Shown here in pieces: positions 27,280-36,002 of a stretch of DNA of 64,000 nucleotides; position 1 is the first letter of the stretch, and each line of letters begins with the position of its first letter. Position numbers and translations under genes: made by a program. The notes under the pieces were generated by a model. It saw nothing but the letters and a program-made list of their open reading frames with translations. It did no database searches and had not been told where the DNA came from. This DNA comes from an uncultured Paracoccaceae bacterium (GTDB lineage: Bacteria > Pseudomonadota > Alphaproteobacteria > Rhodobacterales > Rhodobacteraceae): NCBI GenBank assembly GCA_943787985.1, contig CALSOO010000005.1, forward strand, positions 62,001 to 126,000, given 5' to 3'.

Positions 27280-27636
27280 TTACTTCACGCGGAATTCGGC
27301 GGAATCACCACTGCCTTTGTCGGATGTGAACTTCACCCGTCCGTTTTCAAACCGCACTTCCTGACAATTGTATCCCAAAGCATCCCCGCCCCAGAACAGG
27401 TCGCGACAAAAGTACCCGTCGCGCCACGTCCAGCTGCCCGTCACGGCCCAACGCGCCCCTTTTCCGGTGATTTTCCCGTCAGGGCGCACTTCGAGTTTGA
27501 TCAACGGGCGCGTCAACGTCTTGCCAGACACCAGCTCGACGAACTGTGAACGATCTTGAACTTTGGAAAGATCAGCTTGGGCCGTGGTGCCTATAAGGCC
27601 CAGCACAGCCGCCAATGAACATGTAAGTGCGCGCAC
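27280..27636 (-). CDS. Small secreted protein of a conserved roseobacter family
   Basis: 118 residues with a clear signal peptide (MRALTCSLAAVLGLIGTTAQA). The mature part has the pattern GSWTWRDGYFCRDLFWGGDALGYNCQEV, with two Cys likely forming a disulfide, and ends in a beta-rich RVKFTSDKGSGDSAEFRV. Short proteins with this pattern are often labelled 'dihydrodipicolinate reductase' in databases, apparently by transfer from the neighbouring dapB; nothing here looks like that enzyme. Function unknown. Confidence 0.8.
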   Translation of the reverse strand: MRALTCSLAAVLGLIGTTAQADLSKVQDRSQFVELVSGKTLTRPLIKLEVRPDGKITGKGARWAVTGSWTWRDGYFCRDLFWGGDALGYNCQEVRFENGRVKFTSDKGSGDSAEFRVK

Positions 27637-27779
27637 GTCGGTGATCCTTTTATTGATGTATGTACTACGACTGGTAGTCCAACATGGATCAAAATTCAGG
27701 GCAAAACCGTGGCTTTTTCCACGGATTGCCCCCTAAAATTCGACGGATTTTAGCCAACTTGATACGATACCCTTTGAAT

Positions 27780-28598
27780 TTACCCCTCGTTGAGTCCCAA
27801 AACATCCAGCATATCGTAGTGTCCGGGCTTTTGCTCCATCCCCCACAGTGCAGCCTTCAGCGCCCCGCGCGCAAATATACCGCGGTCGGTGGCCATGTGG
27901 CGCAACACAATCCGCTCTCCCGCTGCGGCGAACAGCACGTCATGCTCGCCCACGATATCCCCGCCTCTGATCGCCGAAAAACCGATGTCCCCGGGTTTGC
28001 GCGCACCTGTGATCCCGTGCCGCCCGCTGTCCATCAAATCCGCCAGTGGTTTGCCACGCCCTTCTGCAGCCGCCTCGCCTAACATCAATGCCGTGCCTGA
28101 GGGCGCGTCGACTTTGTGGTGGTGGTGCGCCTCGATCACTTCAATATCGAAGTCTTCGTCCAATGCCGCCGCGACCTTTTTTGTCAGTTGCACCAACAGG
28201 TTCACCCCTAGGCTCATGTTGCCGGCCCGCACAATCACAGCGTGCCGTGCGGCGGGGTCCAGCTGCGCAATGTCATCGTCGCTCATGCCGGTTGTTCCGA
28301 TCACATGCACCGCCCGCGCTTGGGCGCAAAGCTCTGCGAAGCCCAGCGTTGCGGCGGGTGCCGTGAAATCAATCACCACCTGTGCTTTGGAAATCGCCTC
28401 CAAAGCGTCATCCGTGACCGTGACCCCGATGGCCACACCGCCCATTGCTTCGCCCACATCGCGCCCGACCCAGTCGTGCCCGCTGCGTTCGATTGCCCCG
28501 ACAAGATGCGCGCGGTCGCTGGCCATGACCGTTTGGATCAGCATTTGCCCCATCCGTCCTGATGCTCCTGTGATCGCGATCCCTGGTCCTGTGCTCAT
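27780..28598 (-). CDS. dapB: 4-hydroxy-tetrahydrodipicolinate reductase
   Basis: NAD(P)H-dependent step of lysine and diaminopimelate synthesis. 272 residues from the ATG at 28598 (AGAGGG upstream); an in-frame start 21 codons earlier is not favoured. The nucleotide loop [37 protein letters not shown] and the substrate signature [17 protein letters not shown] are intact. rbfA is divergent, 92 bases away. Confidence 0.97.
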   Translation of the reverse strand: MSTGPGIAITGASGRMGQMLIQTVMASDRAHLVGAIERSGHDWVGRDVGEAMGGVAIGVTVTDDALEAISKAQVVIDFTAPAATLGFAELCAQARAVHVIGTTGMSDDDIAQLDPAARHAVIVRAGNMSLGVNLLVQLTKKVAAALDEDFDIEVIEAHHHHKVDAPSGTALMLGEAAAEGRGKPLADLMDSGRHGITGARKPGDIGFSAIRGGDIVGEHDVLFAAAGERIVLRHMATDRGIFARGALKAALWGMEQKPGHYDMLDVLGLNEG

Positions 28599-28690
28599 GT
28601 GCTTTGCCCTCTTGTGCAGCTTTTCGCTGATACACCTAGCCTGCAAGCGGATGCTTGGCAAAGCCTGCGCGGCAGCTTACATGCACATTT

Positions 28691-29101
28691 ATGGGAAAGA
28701 ACAAATTTCACGATGGGCAAGGTCCATCCCAACGTCAACTTCGTGTCGGAGAGACCGTTCGCCGTGCTTTGGCTGATGTCTTGGCCCGCGGTGACATTCA
28801 TGATGACGACCTCGCGCGGCTGTCCATCACCGTAGGCGAGGTTGTGACATCAACCGATCTGAAACTCGCCACGGCGTATGTTTTGCCTTTGGGCGGACAA
28901 GGGAAGGACGAGGTTCTCAAGCTGTTGTCGCGCAACAAAGGCGAATTGCGCCGCGCGATCGGCAAACGCTTGACGCTCAAGTACACCCCCGACTTGCGGT
29001 TTCAGCTGGACGAAACCTTTGACCGCATGGACGAGACCCGCCGCATGTTGGCCCAAGATGATGTGCGCCGAGATACAGAAGGTCAGGATACTGACGAATG
29101 A
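28691..29101 (+). CDS. rbfA: Ribosome-binding factor A
   Basis: Small KH-type protein that binds the 30S subunit and helps mature the 5' end of 16S rRNA. 136 residues from the ATG at 28691. Family features: [78 protein letters not shown]. It overlaps the glycosidase-like gene by four bases (ATGA), and truB follows, keeping the common rbfA-truB linkage. Confidence 0.95.
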   Translation: MGKNKFHDGQGPSQRQLRVGETVRRALADVLARGDIHDDDLARLSITVGEVVTSTDLKLATAYVLPLGGQGKDEVLKLLSRNKGELRRAIGKRLTLKYTPDLRFQLDETFDRMDETRRMLAQDDVRRDTEGQDTDE

Positions 29102-29832
29102 TGTTGCGGGCCGCCATTTTGTGGGTGTTGAGCGCGTTCGCCGTACAGGCAGCCACGTGCGAGACCCTTACCTACAAAGACGCCAGCTACACCGTCTGTG
29201 ACACGACGCCGACGACCGATACCTTGCGCTTGTTTCTCAATGATGCGGATGGGGAGCCCTTCGGGTACTTCAGTGCCGTCAACGAGATGTTGGAGGCCGA
29301 GGGTGAAACCCTGTCTTTTGCCATGAACGCAGGCATGTATCACGATAACCGCGCGCCGGTGGGCCACTACGTTGAAAACGGCACCGAAATGATGCGTGTC
29401 ATTCCAAATGCAGGACCCGGCAATTTTGGCCTGCTTCCCAACGGCGTGTTTTGCATCCGCGAAGACCGCGCTGACGTGATCGAAACCTTACGCTTTGTCA
29501 AAGACGCCCCCGCGTGCCGCTTTGCCTCTCAATCCGGCCCGATGCTGGTCATTGACGGTGAAGTCCACCCGCGCTTTCTACCTGATGGCACCTCCCGATA
29601 TGTGCGCAACGGTGTAGGCACGACGGCCGATGGCAGCCGCGCGGTGTTTGTTATTTCCAACGGTTTGGTCAATTTCCACGCGTTCGCCAGCTTCTTTCGC
29701 GATCATCTCAAACTGCCTCAAGCGTTGTTTTTTGACGGCAATGTCAGCCGTCTGTATGCCCCCGACATCGGGCGCAGGGATTTGGGCCGCCGGTTGGGCC
29801 CTATCGTCGGGGTCGTCGTTCCCGCGAATTGA
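29098..29832 (+). CDS. Phosphodiester glycosidase family protein (NAGPA/DUF2233)
   Basis: 244 residues with a signal peptide ([21 protein letters not shown]), so exported. The conserved core of the phosphodiester glycosidase family is visible: [67 protein letters not shown] and the final [12 protein letters not shown]. In the human relative this fold uncovers mannose-6-phosphate; in bacteria the natural substrate is mostly unknown. Translation is probably coupled to rbfA. It is regularly found between rbfA and truB in this group. Confidence 0.88.
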   Translation: MMLRAAILWVLSAFAVQAATCETLTYKDASYTVCDTTPTTDTLRLFLNDADGEPFGYFSAVNEMLEAEGETLSFAMNAGMYHDNRAPVGHYVENGTEMMRVIPNAGPGNFGLLPNGVFCIREDRADVIETLRFVKDAPACRFASQSGPMLVIDGEVHPRFLPDGTSRYVRNGVGTTADGSRAVFVISNGLVNFHAFASFFRDHLKLPQALFFDGNVSRLYAPDIGRRDLGRRLGPIVGVVVPAN

Positions 29833-29889
29833 CAGCTTTGCCGCCAGCGGATAGGCGGCGCATTCTGGTTTCAGGCAAAGGTGATGAAT

Positions 29890-30804
29890 ATGGGACGCGC
29901 ACGCAAAGGTCGTGATATTTCGGGTTGGCTGGTGGTGGATAAACCTGCCGGCCTCACCTCTACCGCTGTTGTCAACAAAGTCCGTTGGGCCATGAACGCC
30001 AAAAAGGCCGGCCATGCAGGCACGTTGGACCCTGACGCCACGGGCGTTCTGGCCATTGCTTTGGGCGAGGCCACAAAAACCGTTCCCTACATCACTGACG
30101 CTTTGAAGGCGTACACCTTTACCGTCCGGTTCGGTCAGGCCACCAACACCGATGATGCCGAAGGCGAGGTCATCTCTCAAAGTGACACCCGTCCCGAAGA
30201 CGAGGCGATCAAAGCGGCCCTTGGTGCCTTTGTCGGTGACATCCAGCAAGTCCCGCCCAAGTTTTCAGCCGTCAAGATCGACGGTCAACGTGCCTATAAA
30301 CTGGCCCGCGACGGCGAAGACGTCGAGCTGGCGGCACGCGCTTTGTGGGTCGAAGAGCTGATCATGACCGACCGCCCCGACGTTGATCACGTGACTTTGG
30401 AAATGACCTGCGGCAAAGGCGGCTATGTGCGCTCCATCGCCCGCGATCTGGGCGAGGCTCTGGGCTGCTTTGGGCACGTTCGCGAGTTGCGCCGCATTTG
30501 GTCTGGTCCCTTTGACGTCGAAAACGGGCTGGCCCTGGACAAAATCGAAGCCATGGCCAAGACCCCCGAACTGGATGCTTTTGTACAACCGTTGGAAATC
30601 GGGTTGCAGGAATTGCCCGAAGTGCGCACCACTGCTGAGGGTGCGGCCAAGCTCCGCAATGGCAATCCGGGCATGGTTTTTGCCTCGGATGTGGAATACG
30701 GCGACGAATGCTGGGCCTCTTTGGACGGAGTTGCTGTGGCTGTCGGACGCTTCAAATCCGGTGAATTGCACCCGAGTCGCGTGTTTGTGCCTGCCGCGTC
30801 CTGA
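29890..30804 (+). CDS. truB: tRNA pseudouridine(55) synthase
   Basis: Makes pseudouridine 55 in the T-loop of tRNAs. 304 residues from the ATG at 29890, chosen over ATG and GTG codons just upstream because AAAGG stands about eight bases before it. The N-terminal [18 protein letters not shown], catalytic Asp in [56 protein letters not shown] and [19 protein letters not shown] are all present. Confidence 0.97.
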   Translation: MGRARKGRDISGWLVVDKPAGLTSTAVVNKVRWAMNAKKAGHAGTLDPDATGVLAIALGEATKTVPYITDALKAYTFTVRFGQATNTDDAEGEVISQSDTRPEDEAIKAALGAFVGDIQQVPPKFSAVKIDGQRAYKLARDGEDVELAARALWVEELIMTDRPDVDHVTLEMTCGKGGYVRSIARDLGEALGCFGHVRELRRIWSGPFDVENGLALDKIEAMAKTPELDAFVQPLEIGLQELPEVRTTAEGAAKLRNGNPGMVFASDVEYGDECWASLDGVAVAVGRFKSGELHPSRVFVPAAS

Positions 30805-30977
30805 GATGTCGTAACAGCGCGACACTGCCCTCACGCATCCGCTGTTGCAGCGCCGTCATTGTTTCACGAAATGTTTCAAATGCGCGCCATCTGATCAGAG
30901 GTTTGTGAACCCCCCTGCCGTGTTAACCAAAAACCGTTCCTGTGTAGCCCAACGAAACGCCACATAGGATCAAGCCC

Positions 30978-31559
30978 ATGACCCCGACCCAAAACGCCAC
31001 TACCGTGCGCACTGCGGGTGTATTTGCGATCCTCGCTTTTGATCTATTTGGCCAATCTATCAGCCCCTTGTTGGGCTACGCCAAACTGGCCCCCATAGGC
31101 CTAGCAGGCGCCTCGTTGAAGTCCGTGTTCGGGGCGAACCCCGCAGGGGCCGCGCATGTGCTGCATGTCATGACAGGTTTGGTGTTTAACGCCGTGGGGT
31201 ATTTTGCCATTGCGCGCTCTGTGCAGCGCGCTGTTTTGCCCCGCTTGCATTGGTCGATCACAGCCGCTGTTTACGGGGTCGCCCTTTGGGTTGTGGCCTT
31301 GTACGGCGTCGCCCATTTGATCGCGGGCAGCAAACCATGCTTTGGTTTTACCGGCATCACCTGGGTCGCTCTTTGGGGACATGTTTTGTACGCCATCATT
31401 GCCGCCGCACGCATGGAAGCCAAAATGCTGTGTTGGAACTGCCTAAGCGCACAGCCCCGTCCCATGCCTGATCCAGCGCGGTCAATACACGCCAACCCCC
31501 TAAAAACAAAGCTCGCGCCATTGATGCGCCGCCGTTTTACTGGCACATCCTGTGCATGA
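30978..31559 (+). CDS. Small multi-pass membrane protein, unknown
   Basis: 193 residues with about four transmembrane helices (FAILAFDLFGQSISPLLGY, LHVMTGLVFNAVGYFAIA, WSITAAVYGVALWVVALYGVAHLIAG, GITWVALWGHVLYAIIAA) and a basic, Pro-rich cytoplasmic-looking tail with a Cys pair (MLCWNC). No family recognised; the helix arrangement resembles small DUF-type integral membrane proteins. It ends with an ATGA overlap onto the DUF1643 gene, so the two are translated together. Confidence 0.7.
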   Translation: MTPTQNATTVRTAGVFAILAFDLFGQSISPLLGYAKLAPIGLAGASLKSVFGANPAGAAHVLHVMTGLVFNAVGYFAIARSVQRAVLPRLHWSITAAVYGVALWVVALYGVAHLIAGSKPCFGFTGITWVALWGHVLYAIIAAARMEAKMLCWNCLSAQPRPMPDPARSIHANPLKTKLAPLMRRRFTGTSCA

Positions 31560-32062
31560 TCACTCGCACACACACCAAGGGCGACGCCCCCTCAACCGCC
31601 GTCTACTCCGACTGTGAAAAATACCGGTACAGCCTGACCCGCATCTGGGCTCCGGAAGGGCGTAAGGTGTTGTTTGTGATGCTCAACCCCTCTACCGCGA
31701 CCGAAGTCCAGAATGACCCCACGGTCGAGCGCTGCGAGAGACGTGCGCGCACTCTTGGCTTCGGGGCGTTTCAGGTCACAAACATCTTCGCATGGCGCGA
31801 CACGGATCCGCGGGCGATGCGGGCCGCCACCGCGCCGATTGGCCCCGAAAATGACGACACTTTGATTGCGGGAACCGCATGGGCGGATCAGATCATTGCG
31901 GCTTGGGGAACGCACGGCGCCTACATGGATCGCGGGGCCCAAGTCGAAGCCGTTTTGCGTGCCACGGGCCGTCCGTTGTTTCATCTGGGCCTGTCCAAAG
32001 CAGGACACCCGAAACACCCCCTGTATTTGCCTTATACGCAGCAACCCGAACCATGGCTCTGA
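31556..32062 (+). CDS. DUF1643 domain protein
   Basis: 168-residue cytoplasmic protein of the DUF1643 family. The signature is clear: CEKYRYSLTRIWAPEGRKVLFVMLNPSTA, NDPTVERCERRARTLGFGAFQVTNIFAWRDTDPRAM, IAAWGTHGAY, PLFHLGLSKAGHPKHPLYLPY. Members occur widely, often near mobile or defence regions, but their biochemical role is unknown. It is coupled to the preceding membrane protein by a four-base overlap. Confidence 0.88.
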   Translation: MITRTHTKGDAPSTAVYSDCEKYRYSLTRIWAPEGRKVLFVMLNPSTATEVQNDPTVERCERRARTLGFGAFQVTNIFAWRDTDPRAMRAATAPIGPENDDTLIAGTAWADQIIAAWGTHGAYMDRGAQVEAVLRATGRPLFHLGLSKAGHPKHPLYLPYTQQPEPWL

Positions 32063-32078
32063 TCCTGTTCAGGTAACC

Positions 32079-32092
32079 TTAACGTTTGTTAA
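32079..32092. promoter_or_regulatory. TTAAC palindrome upstream of the RTX gene
   Basis: TTAAC-GTTT-GTTAA, a perfect inverted repeat 84 bases before the RTX-protein ATG. It resembles a CtrA box (TTAA-N7-TTAA) but the spacing is six, so CtrA binding is only a possibility. Confidence 0.3.
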
Positions 32093-32175
32093 CCAAGTCG
32101 TAACTGCACCTTTGAGTGGAAACAATAAAAGTGGTAATACTACCGAAGGGTGAAATGGGTTTGGGATCTTTTTAG

Positions 32176-33252
32176 ATGCTTTGGTTAGCCGGAATAATGG
32201 GCCTTGTGGCCGTAGGTGCTGTCACCTTTGTCGAGCTCGACAAGGATGACGATGAAGACGTGCCGCCAGTTGAAGGGCCCAAACTTGACCACGAACAAGA
32301 AGACGCAGTCGCGGCGGCGCAACAGGCCATAACGGACGCAAATGGTGGGACCCAGACGTTTCCGGGCGACACTGACACGCTGAACCCGCCCTCCCCCTAT
32401 GATCTGGCCACTGACGGCGACGACATCCTTGCCGGTGATGAGGACGACGACGACTTTGACGCCATGGACGGCGACGATCAGGTCGGGGGGCGCGGCGGCG
32501 CAGACCAATTGCGCGGCGGGGCGGGCGACGACGTGATGCATGGCGGCGATGGGGCCGACACGGTCGAAGGCGGCACAGGCGACGATACGTTACACGGCGA
32601 TGACGGGAACGACAGCCTGAACGGTAATGCGGGTGACGACACCCTGTACGGACACAACGGCGACGACACCCTGAACGGCGGGGCCGGCGACGACAGCGTG
32701 CAAGGCTCTGCAGGGAACGACCTTGTGGCTGGCGGAGACGGTGATGATGCGGTTCACGGCGGGCTTGGCAACGACAGCCTAAGCGGCGACGCAGGTGCGG
32801 ACACTTTGTTTGGCGGCTGGGGGGATGATGTGTTGAACGGTCTGGCGTTGGATCCGGCGACGCAGGGCATTGCAGACACAGACGACGCCGACTTTTTGAA
32901 TGGCGGTGGCGGAAACGACCAGATCATCGCAGGCAATGGCGACATTGTGACTGCAGGTGACGGTGAGGACACGATCATAGCAGGCGACTGGATCAATGAA
33001 GGGTCGTCGGCCAGCATCACGGATTTTGATGTCACCGAAGACAATCTGGTTCTTATCTGGGACGACGCGGAGGGCGACGAACCTGTCGTCGAACTGGCCG
33101 TGGATGAACAGGATGCGGCAACCTTGAATGTGATGATGAACGGGGTGACCGTGGCCACAGTGGATTCAGAGATCGGGTTCGATATCTCCGACGTGGCCCT
33201 GCTGCCGTTGAGCCTTGTGGCGAGCAGTGGTCTGGCCGGTCTCAGCGCCTGA
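32176..33252 (+). CDS. Acidic RTX (hemolysin-type calcium-binding) repeat protein
   Basis: 358 residues. An N-terminal hydrophobic helix (MLWLAGIMGLVAVGAVTFV) is followed by an acidic linker (DKDDDEDVPP) and, from about residue 78 to 270, roughly ten nonapeptide repeats of the form GGxGxDxLxG (GGAGDDVMHGGDGADTVEGG, NGGAGDDSVQG). These bind Ca2+ and fold as a parallel beta-roll outside the cell. The C-terminal 80 residues (TDFDVTEDNLVLIWDD, EIGFDISDVALLPL) resemble secretion-signal regions of type I substrates. No ABC/MFP secretion genes are nearby. Roseobacters carry many such proteins. The role (adhesion, matrix, Ca2+ buffering) is unknown. Confidence 0.85.
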   Translation: MLWLAGIMGLVAVGAVTFVELDKDDDEDVPPVEGPKLDHEQEDAVAAAQQAITDANGGTQTFPGDTDTLNPPSPYDLATDGDDILAGDEDDDDFDAMDGDDQVGGRGGADQLRGGAGDDVMHGGDGADTVEGGTGDDTLHGDDGNDSLNGNAGDDTLYGHNGDDTLNGGAGDDSVQGSAGNDLVAGGDGDDAVHGGLGNDSLSGDAGADTLFGGWGDDVLNGLALDPATQGIADTDDADFLNGGGGNDQIIAGNGDIVTAGDGEDTIIAGDWINEGSSASITDFDVTEDNLVLIWDDAEGDEPVVELAVDEQDAATLNVMMNGVTVATVDSEIGFDISDVALLPLSLVASSGLAGLSA

Positions 33253-33407
33253 TCCCCCTCGTTTTGCTGCATTTACCCTTTGCCTTCTGGCGTGAAACTT
33301 CCTAAACGACCCCATTGCCGCCAGATTCGGTGGCGATACCTCCATGGGCCTGCACTGGACGACATCCCGGGCTACGCCATCACACTAACCTTTTAAAGGA
33401 GACCCCG

Positions 33408-33677
33408 ATGTCGATTACGCCAGAAGAAAAAGCACGACTGATGAAAGAGTTCGCCATCAAAGAAGGCGATACAGGTTCCCCGGAAGTGCAAGTTGCTATC
33501 TTGTCCTCGCGCATCGCGACGCTGACAGAGCACTTCAAAACACACAAAAAAGACAACCACGGCCGCCGCGGTCTGTTGAAAATGGTTGCGACCCGTCGCA
33601 AGCTTCTCGACTACGCACGTGCCAAGGACGAAGCCCGCTACCAAGACCTGATCAAACGTTTGGGTCTGCGTCGCTAA
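33408..33677 (+). CDS. rpsO: 30S ribosomal protein S15
   Basis: Primary 16S rRNA-binding protein uS15. 89 residues from the ATG at 33408, with AAAGGAG upstream. The family core is [44 protein letters not shown], split here only by normal variation, and it ends in LIKRLGLRR. In many bacteria pnp follows directly; here it is about 9 kb away. A terminator follows the stop. Confidence 0.98.
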   Translation: MSITPEEKARLMKEFAIKEGDTGSPEVQVAILSSRIATLTEHFKTHKKDNHGRRGLLKMVATRRKLLDYARAKDEARYQDLIKRLGLRR

Positions 33678-33700
33678 CGCCTTTTGTGACCAAGACAATG

Positions 33701-33732
33701 AAAGCCGTGCAAGAGATTGCGCGGCTTTTTTC
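33701..33732 (+). terminator. Terminator of rpsO
   Basis: Stem of about ten pairs with one wobble (AAAGCCGTGC with GCGCGGCTTT) followed by a six-T run, 24 bases after the rpsO stop. Confidence 0.85.
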
Positions 33733-33744
33733 GTTTTGCCTAAG

Positions 33745-34746
33745 CTAAGGGTCCTGCGCCTGACGCCACCGGCTTGGTGCGGTCCCGGTTACCCGCAGAA
33801 ATTCGCGGTTGAAGTTCGACTTGGTGTTGAAGCCAGCCGACAACATCGCGCTGGTCACGCTTTCCCCTGCTTCAAGGGCAACGCAGGCCGCAGCCACCCG
33901 CCGCGCGTTGATGTAGCGCGACACATTCTCTCCGGTGCTGCGGTTGATCGCCCCCGAGAGTTGTTTCACCGGCACCCCCAGTTTGCGCGACATCCGGTCC
34001 AGTGTAAGATCAGGATCAAGGTAGAGCTTTTGCTGGGTCACCATGCCATCCAGCCGCGCCATCACTTGAGCATCAGCTTCGGTATCGACTTCGGGTGGGA
34101 CGGCGGACACCTCATCGCCGCGCTCTCCTGCCCCTCGCAAGTTGCGCGACAGGCTAAGCCCCCCGACCAGCAACAAGTTCCCCGTCACAGACACGCTGAT
34201 GATGATCGGCTGCCATGATCCAAACCCTGCCATCTGCGTCACCACAATCAACACGTCGCTCACCGCTGACGCAAAGAGTGAACCCGCCATCACGGCCCAG
34301 ATCATCGTCGGCAGCCCCCCTGCGTCAAGGCGCATCTGCGGCAGAGCATCTGCCCCTTTGCGCAAGAACAGCAACATCGCCGTGCCGTATCCTGCAAACA
34401 ATGCAGGGATTAGAACGTCCAGAACCTGCGGTGCGAAGGCAAGGCAAAAGGCCGCAAAAGCCGGTGCCAGAAAATGCACCCCGTCGCGTGTTGCCTCAAA
34501 ACGGCGCACTGCAGTGGCCTGAAACGCCACCCAAGCTAGCGCTGGAATCAATGCAGCGGTCACGGGTTGCACCATCCGTGCGACCCCGAAGCCGTAGTGT
34601 TGTGCCAGCGCAATCACTGCAGATTGCACCGCACACAGCCCGATAAGCGCCGCCAACAGGCCATAGCGCCCTTCACGTAGCACCAAATTCAGAAACAGAA
34701 CCATCAGCACAAGCGCGCCGAACATTGGCATGGGTAGGGTCAGCAT
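33745..34746 (-). CDS. Membrane-anchored AraC-family regulator
   Basis: 333 residues. Residues 1-200 contain about six transmembrane helices (LPMPMFGALVLMVLFLNLVL, GLLAALIGLCAVQSAVIALA, MIWAVMAGSLFASAVSDVLIVV, IIISVSVTGNLLLVGGLSL). Residues 230-330 are a two-HTH AraC/XylS domain (LTLDRMSRKLGVPVKQLSGAINRSTGENVSRYINARRV, SAMLSAGFNTKSNFNREFLRVTGTAPSRWR). The ATG at 34746 has GGAGG upstream. It is divergent from the secreted hydrolase gene, and a 9-bp inverted repeat in the shared intergenic region is a likely binding site. It probably senses a membrane or periplasmic signal. Confidence 0.9.
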   Translation of the reverse strand: MLTLPMPMFGALVLMVLFLNLVLREGRYGLLAALIGLCAVQSAVIALAQHYGFGVARMVQPVTAALIPALAWVAFQATAVRRFEATRDGVHFLAPAFAAFCLAFAPQVLDVLIPALFAGYGTAMLLFLRKGADALPQMRLDAGGLPTMIWAVMAGSLFASAVSDVLIVVTQMAGFGSWQPIIISVSVTGNLLLVGGLSLSRNLRGAGERGDEVSAVPPEVDTEADAQVMARLDGMVTQQKLYLDPDLTLDRMSRKLGVPVKQLSGAINRSTGENVSRYINARRVAAACVALEAGESVTSAMLSAGFNTKSNFNREFLRVTGTAPSRWRQAQDP

Positions 34747-34774
34747 GGGGCCTCCGGTGTTGTGTTCCTGATTA

Positions 34775-34817
34775 GTCCTAAAAGGGGTTCTGCGCGTCCT
34801 CAAACCGGTTTTAGGAC
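34775..34817. promoter_or_regulatory. Inverted repeat between AraC regulator and hydrolase genes
   Basis: GTCCTAAAA (34775-34783) and TTTTAGGAC (34809-34817), perfect 9-base arms 25 bases apart, lying between the two divergent start codons (34746 and 34880). This is a candidate operator for the adjacent AraC-type regulator. Confidence 0.55.
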
Positions 34818-34879
34818 GTAAAAAATGTCTGGCCCCGCCATCTCGGTGTCATCCAAACCGCGATTTAGGAGTTTTCGCA

Positions 34880-35908
34880 ATGCCCCGTACATCTTCCACA
34901 TCCGCCCTTGTGGCCCTTTTGATTTCCTCCACTGCTGCCTTTGCCGATCCGGCGGGGTACATGGTTATGAGTTTCGACGTTCCGCACCACGACACCCCTA
35001 TTGACGGGGCTGTTTGGTATCCAACCACGTCAGATACCCCTGCAAAAACCGTCAACGAGAACGGCGTCTTCCTTGGCGTGGATGTAAAGCCGGACGCAGC
35101 CCCCAAAGCGGGCGCGCATCCTGTCATCCTGTTGTCCCACGGATTGGGCGGAAATTACCGGTCAATGACGTGGCTTGGTGCTGGCCTGGCAGAACGCGGT
35201 GCGGTTGTGGTTGTCGTGAACCACCCCGCCAGCAGCACATGGAGCTTTGACATGCGTGAAGGCTTGAACCATTGGACCCGCGCCCAAGACCTGAGTGCCA
35301 CTTTGGATGATTTGCTCGTCGACCCCCGATTTGCCACCGCCGTTGATCCCGCAAAGATCATGGCTGCCGGATTTTCTTATGGCGGGTGGACTGCGCTGTC
35401 CCTTGGCGGTTTGACAGGGTCATTGGCCGGATCAATTGCACATTGTGAAGATGCCGGGACAAAGTCCTCCCACTGCGCTGATCTGGCACGGGAAGGCGTG
35501 TCCTTTGCGGATCTGGATCCCGCGTTGTGGAACGCGTCCTACAAGGACCCGCGGGTGAGCATGGTCGCGGCCATTGATCCCGCGCTGCACTACGGCTTGG
35601 ATGCCTCCCACATCGCGGGGCTTGTCGATAATGTGCAGATGTTCGCCTTGGGCGAGGGTGCCGATCGTTTGCTGGCCACAGATTATGGCCCGACAGGCAG
35701 CAGATTTGGGGTCAAACTGCCGGATGCGGCGCTGACCACTTTGGCCCCTGCAAGTCACTTTATGGCCTTGCCCCTTTGCAAACCAATGGGGGAGATGATC
35801 CTCAAAGAGGAAAAGGATGACCCGGTGTGCACCGACCCTGAAGGCGCGGATCGCGCAGCGGTTCACACCGCCATCATCGACGGAATCGCCGCACAATTGG
35901 GACTGTAG
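34880..35908 (+). CDS. Secreted alpha/beta hydrolase, PAF-acetylhydrolase/dienelactone-hydrolase-like
   Basis: 342 residues with a signal peptide ending near AFA-D (SALVALLISSTAAFA). The alpha/beta-hydrolase core is visible: VWYPTTSDTP, HPVILLSHGLGGNYRSMTWLG (oxyanion region), the nucleophile elbow GFSYGGWTALSLGG (Ser), and a late His in PASHFMALPLC. Cys residues (CEDAGTKSSHCADLA) may form a disulfide outside the cytoplasm. It resembles predicted dienelactone-hydrolase/PAF-acetylhydrolase-like periplasmic enzymes. AGGAG precedes the ATG. Probably controlled by the divergent AraC regulator. Confidence 0.88.
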   Translation: MPRTSSTSALVALLISSTAAFADPAGYMVMSFDVPHHDTPIDGAVWYPTTSDTPAKTVNENGVFLGVDVKPDAAPKAGAHPVILLSHGLGGNYRSMTWLGAGLAERGAVVVVVNHPASSTWSFDMREGLNHWTRAQDLSATLDDLLVDPRFATAVDPAKIMAAGFSYGGWTALSLGGLTGSLAGSIAHCEDAGTKSSHCADLAREGVSFADLDPALWNASYKDPRVSMVAAIDPALHYGLDASHIAGLVDNVQMFALGEGADRLLATDYGPTGSRFGVKLPDAALTTLAPASHFMALPLCKPMGEMILKEEKDDPVCTDPEGADRAAVHTAIIDGIAAQLGL

Positions 35909-36002
35909 CATTATGGGGGCGTGCGTGGCTGCGGCTGTGTGCGCCCTTGACCTTTGCCCCTTGTCGCCCCTTTATCCGAGGCCGTATCACAAGAGAGAAC
36001 CG

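Noticed and set aside
32560..32830. Regular DNA repeats that might be taken for a repeat array
   Set aside because: They are the codons of RTX nonapeptides in a continuous gene, not a CRISPR or satellite array.
35947..35980. Possible MerR/CueR-type promoter before copA (TTGACC with a long spacer)
   Set aside because: No clear dyad and only a poor -10 match; no regulator gene nearby.
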